A model generated the notes under the pieces. It was not told where the DNA came from. It did no database searches and saw only the letters and a list, made by a program, of their open reading frames with translations. From SCUN01 sp964343975 (lineage in GTDB: Bacteria > Acidobacteriota > Vicinamibacteria > Vicinamibacterales > SCN-69-37), in the NCBI GenBank assembly GCA_964343975.1, contig CAYFLU010000117.1, positions 1-10,327 of the forward strand: DNA of 10,327 nt, given 5' to 3'. The position numbers were made by a program, and so were the translations under genes. This document shows, piece after piece, positions 6,295 to 10,327 of this stretch; within the stretch, counting starts at the first letter, position 1; each line of letters starts with the position of its first letter.

Positions 6295-7902
6295 CTACAT
6301 TCTGAAGACGCCGAACCGCGCGTCGGGAATCGGGGCGTTGAAGGACGCCGACACGCCAAGCGCCAGCGCATCGCGCGTCTGCGCCGGATCGATCACGCCG
6401 TCGTCCCAGAGCCGCGCCGTGGCGTAGTAGGGCGAGCCTTCACGCTCGTATTTGTCGAGGATCGGCTGGCGGATCGCCGCTTCCTCGTCGGCCGAGAGCG
6501 TCTGCTTCGCGCGCGCCAACTGGTCCTTCTTCACCGTGGTGAGCACCGACGCTGCCTGCGGACCGCCCATCACGGAGATGCGGGCGTTGGGCCACATCCA
6601 CAGCAGCAGCGGGTCGTAGGCGCGCCCGCACATGCCGTAGTTGCCGGCGCCGAACGAGCCGCCGAGGATCACCGTGAACTTCGGCACGACCGACGTCGCG
6701 ACCGCGTGCACCATCTTGGCGCCGTCTTTCGCGATGCCGCCGCGTTCGTACTGCTTGCCGACCATGAAGCCGGTGATGTTCTGCAGGAAGATCAGCGGCA
6801 CGCCGCGCAGGTTGCACAGCTCGATGAAGTGCGTGGCCTTGAGCGCCGACTCGGAAAACAGCACGCCGTTGTTCGCGACGATGCCGACGAGCATGCCGTG
6901 CAGATACGCGAAGCCAGTGACGATGGTGGTGGCGTAGCGCTGCTTGAACTCATCGAAGCGCGAGCCGTCGACCATGCGCGCGAGCACTTCGCGAATGTCG
7001 TAGGGATGGCGGGGATCGATGTTGACGACGCCGTAGATTTCTTCGGGGTCGTACTTCGGCGCTTCCGGCGAGATCGTGCCCGCCGGAAACTGCTTCTTCA
7101 TCGGCAGGGTCGACACGATCGTGCGCGCGAGTTCGAGCGCGTGTTCGTCGTCATCGGCAAAGTAGTCGGCCACGCCCGAGAGGCGGGTGTGGACGTCGGC
7201 GCCGCCGAGTTCCTCCGCGGTCACTTCCTCGCCGGTGGCGGCTTTCACGAGCGGAGGGCCACCGAGGAAGATCGTACCCGTGCCCTTCACGATGACGGTT
7301 TCGTCCGACATGGCCGGCACGTAGGCGCCGCCCGCGGTGCACGAGCCCATGACGACCGCGATCTGCGGGATGCGCGCGGCCGACATGCGCGCCTGATTGA
7401 AGAAGATGCGGCCGAAGTGTTCGCGGTCGGGGAAGACTTCGTCCTGGAGCGGCAGGAAGGCACCGCCCGAGTCGACCAGGTACACGCACGTGAGGTGATT
7501 GGCGAGCGCGATCTCCTGCGCGCGCACGTGCTTCTTCACCGTGAGGGGGAGGTAGCTGCCGCCTTTGACGGTGGCGTCATTCGCCACGATCATGACTTCG
7601 CGGCCCTGCACGCGCCCGATGCCCGTGACCACACCGGCGGCCGGTGCTTCGTCATCGTAGAAGCCGTTGGCGGCGAGCGCGGAGAGTTCGAGAAACGTCG
7701 TGCCCGGGTCGATGAGCTTGGCCACGCGGTCGCGCACGGGCAGCTTGCCCTGGGCGATGTGGCGCTCCATGTATTTCGGACCGCCGCCGGCTTTGACGGC
7801 TTCGAGGCGCGTGCACAGGTCGGCGACGAGCGCGCGCATGGCGGCGTCGTTGCTGCGGAATTCGGGGGACGAGGTCTGGATGTGGCTGTGGAGGGCGTTC
7901 AC
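6295..7902 (-). CDS. liuB: Methylcrotonyl-CoA carboxylase, carboxyltransferase (beta) subunit
   Basis: A 535-residue carboxyltransferase, exactly the usual length of bacterial MCC beta chains. It transfers the carboxyl group from biotin to 3-methylcrotonyl-CoA to form 3-methylglutaconyl-CoA. It has two crotonase-like halves. The N-terminal half carries SSPEFRSN near the start, the MCC-characteristic stretch ANDATVKGGSYLPLTVKKH (108-126), VDSGGA (143-148), and the oxyanion segment GSCTAGGAYVPAMSDE (186-201). The C-terminal half carries NNGVLFSESALKATHFI, the LQNITGFMVGKQYE block and the second oxyanion segment GGSFGAGNYGMCGRAY (414-429). These blocks distinguish MCC from propionyl-CoA carboxylase beta chains. 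The start is GTG 7902, one base after the zinc-ribbon gene's TAG, with a GGGTGG ribosome site a few bases upstream. The intact domains and signature blocks leave little doubt. Confidence 0.97.
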   Translation of the reverse strand: MNALHSHIQTSSPEFRSNDAAMRALVADLCTRLEAVKAGGGPKYMERHIAQGKLPVRDRVAKLIDPGTTFLELSALAANGFYDDEAPAAGVVTGIGRVQGREVMIVANDATVKGGSYLPLTVKKHVRAQEIALANHLTCVYLVDSGGAFLPLQDEVFPDREHFGRIFFNQARMSAARIPQIAVVMGSCTAGGAYVPAMSDETVIVKGTGTIFLGGPPLVKAATGEEVTAEELGGADVHTRLSGVADYFADDDEHALELARTIVSTLPMKKQFPAGTISPEAPKYDPEEIYGVVNIDPRHPYDIREVLARMVDGSRFDEFKQRYATTIVTGFAYLHGMLVGIVANNGVLFSESALKATHFIELCNLRGVPLIFLQNITGFMVGKQYERGGIAKDGAKMVHAVATSVVPKFTVILGGSFGAGNYGMCGRAYDPLLLWMWPNARISVMGGPQAASVLTTVKKDQLARAKQTLSADEEAAIRQPILDKYEREGSPYYATARLWDDGVIDPAQTRDALALGVSASFNAPIPDARFGVFRM

Positions 7903-7903
7903 G

Positions 7904-8098
7904 CTACCACCCGCAGCAGTCGCTCTTGAAGCCGCACTTCACGCAGCGCCACACGGCGTGCATGCGATACACGTCGCCGCCGCAGCGGTCGCACTGCACT
8001 TTCACTTCGCATTCACGCGGGGTGGCCGGGTTGGTGCGGATCGGTTGGGCCGGTCGGGCCAGCATGGGATCGAACGCCGGCTTCTGCGGGCTGGACAT
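7904..8098 (-). CDS. Small zinc-ribbon protein leading the leucine operon
   Basis: A 64-residue protein that I do not recognise as a named family. The first 29 residues are proline- and alanine-rich and probably disordered. The C-terminal half is a compact treble-clef/zinc-ribbon-like module: C36-x2-C39, then twelve residues, C52-x2-C55 and a terminal C61-C62, with an extra C30 and H46. The pair of CxxC knuckles is enough to bind one zinc ion; the CCGW tail is unusual. The start is ATG 8098. There is no Shine-Dalgarno, but a perfect TATAAT lies eight bases upstream, so the message may be leaderless. The gene is first in the operon and its TAG is one base before the carboxyltransferase GTG, so the two are almost certainly co-expressed. 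It could be a carboxylase accessory or regulator, a small nucleic-acid-binding protein, or simply a leader cistron. None of these is shown by the sequence. Confidence 0.75.
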   Translation of the reverse strand: MSSPQKPAFDPMLARPAQPIRTNPATPRECEVKVQCDRCGGDVYRMHAVWRCVKCGFKSDCCGW

Positions 8099-8105
8099 GC
8101 TGGCG

Positions 8106-8111
8106 ATTATA
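8106..8111 (-). promoter_or_regulatory. Putative -10 element of the leucine operon
   Basis: The minus strand reads TATAAT, a perfect sigma-70 -10 hexamer in a very GC-rich setting. It ends seven bases before ATG 8098, so transcription would start at or within a base or two of the start codon (leaderless). No convincing -35 hexamer is found 16-18 bases upstream. Confidence 0.55.
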
Positions 8112-8113
8112 AG
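8108..8113 (+). promoter_or_regulatory. Putative -10 element of the BrkB gene
   Basis: TATAAG on the plus strand overlaps the opposing TATAAT through the palindrome TTATAA (8107-8112). It lies eight bases before ATG 8122, again predicting a transcript that starts at or next to the start codon. No good -35 is visible. Confidence 0.45.
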
Positions 8114-8121
8114 ATGGCCGC

Positions 8122-9036
8122 ATGTCGGGATCGCCGCAACCTGTGCGGCCAGTGTCGGAGGCGGCGGCGTTCGTCGAGGGGCTGCGGCGCGGCGGCCGGG
8201 CGGCGCGCCTCGGGGTGGCCGAGTTCTACCGCAGCGACAACCTGACGTTCGCCTCGTCGATCGCCTACTACGCGCTGCTGTCGATGTTCCCGTTCCTGCT
8301 GCTGGTGCTGGCTGTGGTCGGGCACGTGCCGATCGGCGGATCCGATGCGACGCTGCTGCAGCTGATTCCGCAGGCGGTGCCTGGCAATCCGGACTTCCTC
8401 GTCCAGCAGGTGCACGAGTTGTCGCGGCTCGGGCCGCAGATGACCGTGGCCGGTGTGCTCCTGGCCGTCTGGGGCGCGATGGGCATCTTCGGCGCCATCA
8501 CGTCGGCGATCAATCACGCGTGGGGCGTGGAGCGGCGGCCTGGATTTTGGAAGCACAAGCTCATCGCGCTCACGATGCTGGCCTCGGCGGCCGTGCTGCT
8601 GGTGTTCACGCTGCTGTTGATGTCGTCGGTCGAACTGGCGCAGACGCGCTGGTTCGCCGGCGTGATCGCCCGCGTGCCGTGGCTCGACGCCCTGCGCGGG
8701 ATGGCCGCGCGCGTGGCGCCGACGCCGCTCTTCATGCTCGTGATCGGCCTCATCTATTACTACGTGCCGAACGCACCGGTGCGCCTCCGCGACGTGTGGT
8801 GGGGCGCGGTGATCGCGGGCCTCTTGTGGCGCGGCGCCTTCGAGCTGTTCTCCTGGTATGTGCGTGACCTCTCGCGCTTCACCGTGCTCGGGTCGGTGGC
8901 GGCGGTCGCCATGTTTCTGGTGTGGATCTACCTGTCGGCCGTGATCTTCCTGTACGGCGCGGAAGTGTCGGCGGCGTACGCGCGTCTGAATGCCCCCGGT
9001 ATGATGGATGGTGATGGCAAACAGACTGGCCGGTGA
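8122..9036 (+). CDS. YihY/BrkB family inner-membrane protein
   Basis: A 304-residue integral membrane protein of the YihY/virulence factor BrkB family (PF03631). About six hydrophobic helices are seen, near residues 44-67, 107-130, 145-168, 197-216, 225-247 and 256-282. Family landmarks are present in order: the IAYYALLSMFPFLL first helix, WGAMGIFGAITSAINHAWGV in the second, YYYVPNAPVRLRDVWWGA before the fifth, and LGSVAAVAMFLVWIYLS with YGAEVSAAY in the last. The family was once called ribonuclease BN by mistake; its real role is unclear, with transport or envelope functions proposed. ATG 8122 follows a TATAAG with no Shine-Dalgarno, so a leaderless start is plausible. The final residues (GMMDGDGKQTGR) are read from bases that also encode the start of the next gene, a 23-base overlap. 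Confidence 0.93.
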   Translation: MSGSPQPVRPVSEAAAFVEGLRRGGRAARLGVAEFYRSDNLTFASSIAYYALLSMFPFLLLVLAVVGHVPIGGSDATLLQLIPQAVPGNPDFLVQQVHELSRLGPQMTVAGVLLAVWGAMGIFGAITSAINHAWGVERRPGFWKHKLIALTMLASAAVLLVFTLLLMSSVELAQTRWFAGVIARVPWLDALRGMAARVAPTPLFMLVIGLIYYYVPNAPVRLRDVWWGAVIAGLLWRGAFELFSWYVRDLSRFTVLGSVAAVAMFLVWIYLSAVIFLYGAEVSAAYARLNAPGMMDGDGKQTGR

Positions 9037-10327
9037 ACGCAGCCCCTACCTGCTGCAGCACGCGAACAATCCCGTCGACTGGTATCCGTGGGGCGAAGAG
9101 GCGTTCGCCAAGGCGCGCGCGGAGCAGAAGCCGATCTTCCTGTCGATCGGGTACTCCACGTGCCACTGGTGCCACGTGATGGAGCACGAGTCGTTCGAAG
9201 ACGCGTCCATTGCGGCCGTGCTCAATCGCGAGTTCGTGCCGATCAAGGTTGATCGCGAAGAGCGGCCCGACCTCGATCGGGTGTACATGACCTTCGTGCA
9301 GGCCACGACCGGCGCCGGCGGGTGGCCGATGAGCGTGTGGCTCACGCCGGATCTGAAGCCGTTCTTTGGCGGCACCTACTTTCCGCCGACCTCACGCTGG
9401 GGGCGCCCGGGGTTCATCGACGTCCTGACGCAGCTCGCCGACGGATGGAAGAAAGAGACGACGGCGGTGCATGCGTCGGCCGACGAGATGCTCGGCAAGC
9501 TGCGCGAGATGACCGCGTCGGAGGGGCCGGGACTCGAGCGCGCGCCGATCGCGGGCCGGGCGGCGGTCGACGCGGGCGTGCGGCCGTTTCTCGAGAGCTT
9601 CGACCAGCGGCACGGCGGCTTCGGCGGCGCGCCGAAGTTTCCGCGGCCGTCGGAGTTGTTCTATCTGCTCGACGCGCACGCGCTCAACGGCGACCATCAG
9701 CTCCGTCACGTGATCGTGGAAACGCTGAAGGCCATGGCGATCGGCGGGTTGCGCGATCACATCGGCGGCGGATTCCACCGCTACTCGGTCGATGCCGGAT
9801 GGCGCGTGCCGCACTTCGAGAAGATGCTCTACGATCAGGCGCAGCTCGTGCTCGCGTATCTCGGCGGCGCGCAGCTCACGGGCGACTTGTTCCTGTCGGT
9901 GATCGCCGAAGACACGCTGGACTACGTGCTCTCGGACCTCACGGCGCCGAACGGCGCGTTCTACTCGGCGGAGGACGCCGACTCGAAGCCGCATCACGAC
10001 AGCAGCGAAAAGCGCGAGGGCGCGTTCTACGTGTGGGCGGAGGCGGAGATCGACGCGCTCTTCGGCGCCGATGCGCCGATCGTGAAGCGCCGTTTCGGCA
10101 TCGAGCCGGGCGGCAACGCGCCGGCGGATCCGCAGGGCGAGTTCCGCAACCTCAATATTCCCTACATCGCGCAGGACCTCGACGACATCGCGGCGCGCAC
10201 CGGGCGCAGCACCGACGAGGTGATGCAGGTGCTGGCGACGGCGCGACAGGCGCTCTACGACGCGCGGAGTGCGCGGCCGCGGCCGCATCTGGACGACAAG
10301 GTCATTACGGCGTGGAACGGCCTGATG
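9014..10327 (+). CDS. Thioredoxin-domain protein, DUF255/YyaL (SPATA20-like), N-terminal part
   Basis: The first 438 codons of a protein usually about 680-700 residues long; it continues past the window. The N-terminal DUF255 thioredoxin-like domain (PF03190) opens with NRLAGERSPYLLQHANNPVDWYPW. It contains the redox motif C50-H-W-C53 (STCHWCHVME) and the family blocks KVDREERPDLD and GGWPMSVWLTPDLKPF. From about 185 onward an (alpha/alpha)6-barrel glycosidase-like region follows, with GGFGGAPKFPRP (201-212), IGGGFHRYSVDAGWRVPHFEKMLYDQAQL (250-278, in pieces), FYSAEDADS (317-325) and the RPHLDDKVITAWNGLM block at the window edge. The family is widespread but its biochemical role is not established. 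An in-frame TGA at 9002-9004 limits the start to ATG 9008, GTG 9011 or ATG 9014; 9014 fits the family N-terminus best. It overlaps the BrkB gene by 23 bases, so the two are coupled. Confidence 0.95.
   Translation, partial: MANRLAGERSPYLLQHANNPVDWYPWGEEAFAKARAEQKPIFLSIGYSTCHWCHVMEHESFEDASIAAVLNREFVPIKVDREERPDLDRVYMTFVQATTGAGGWPMSVWLTPDLKPFFGGTYFPPTSRWGRPGFIDVLTQLADGWKKETTAVHASADEMLGKLREMTASEGPGLERAPIAGRAAVDAGVRPFLESFDQRHGGFGGAPKFPRPSELFYLLDAHALNGDHQLRHVIVETLKAMAIGGLRDHIGGGFHRYSVDAGWRVPHFEKMLYDQAQLVLAYLGGAQLTGDLFLSVIAEDTLDYVLSDLTAPNGAFYSAEDADSKPHHDSSEKREGAFYVWAEAEIDALFGADAPIVKRRFGIEPGGNAPADPQGEFRNLNIPYIAQDLDDIAARTGRSTDEVMQVLATARQALYDARSARPRPHLDDKVITAWNGLM

Noticed and set aside
6273..6371. A 33-codon N-terminal extension of the hydratase
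   Set aside because: Not family-like and runs into the carboxyltransferase gene. ATG 6272 starts at the conserved crotonase N-terminus.
5596..7929. A 777-codon open frame on the plus strand opposite the carboxyltransferase and hydratase genes
   Set aside because: Its protein is Arg/His/Ala-rich with no recognisable domain, and it lies antisense to two well-defined enzymes. Long antisense frames arise naturally opposite GC-rich genes.
9392..10288. A 298-codon minus-strand frame opposite the DUF255 gene
   Set aside because: Shadow of a conserved coding region; Arg/Val/Glu repeats without domain features.

Overview
The window is a gene-dense, GC-rich piece of bacterial chromosome. It has almost no non-coding sequence: the longest gap is 23 bases. 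Nothing looks mobile, and I see no RNA genes, CRISPR array or insertion sequence. The style suggests a soil-type GC-rich Gram-negative such as an Acidobacteriota (Vicinamibacteria-like) or Gemmatimonadota member. It carries a lipoprotein DUF885 peptidase beside an amidohydrolase, a leucine/isovalerate catabolic operon, a BrkB-type membrane protein and a DUF255 thioredoxin-fold protein. The taxon is an inference; no rRNA or other marker is present.

Layout. (1) 3-1879, plus strand: the last 45 codons of an amidohydrolase, whose stop overlaps the start of a DUF885 lipoprotein with a metallopeptidase-like HExxxGH motif. (2) 1876-8098, minus strand: a seven-gene operon. Reading in the direction of transcription, it holds a 64-residue zinc-ribbon protein, the methylcrotonyl-CoA carboxylase carboxyltransferase (beta) subunit, a methylglutaconyl-CoA hydratase, a biotin carboxylase, a separate small biotin-carrier protein, HMG-CoA lyase, and a class I methyltransferase resembling the Rsm22 family. 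(3) 8099-8121: a 23-base divergent promoter region centred on the palindrome TTATAA. (4) 8122-10327, plus strand: a six-helix YihY/BrkB membrane protein overlapping the start of a thioredoxin-domain (DUF255/YyaL-like) protein that runs off the window.

How the genes work together. The operon encodes consecutive steps of leucine (or isovalerate) breakdown. 3-methylcrotonyl-CoA is carboxylated to 3-methylglutaconyl-CoA, hydrated to HMG-CoA, and cleaved to acetoacetate and acetyl-CoA. The junctions are tight: a 1-base gap, a 22-base gap, TAATG, a 7-base overlap, ATGA and GTGA. This indicates one translationally coupled transcript. The preceding step, isovaleryl-CoA dehydrogenase, is not in the window. 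Three things depart from the usual liu layout: the carboxylase alpha chain is split into two ORFs, a zinc-ribbon microprotein leads the operon, and a methyltransferase ends it.

Most of the window is ordinary metabolism. I do not see a convincing novel defence, mobile or RNA-based system. The best leads are the zinc-ribbon microprotein, the shared and apparently leaderless bidirectional promoter, and the split carboxylase alpha chain.
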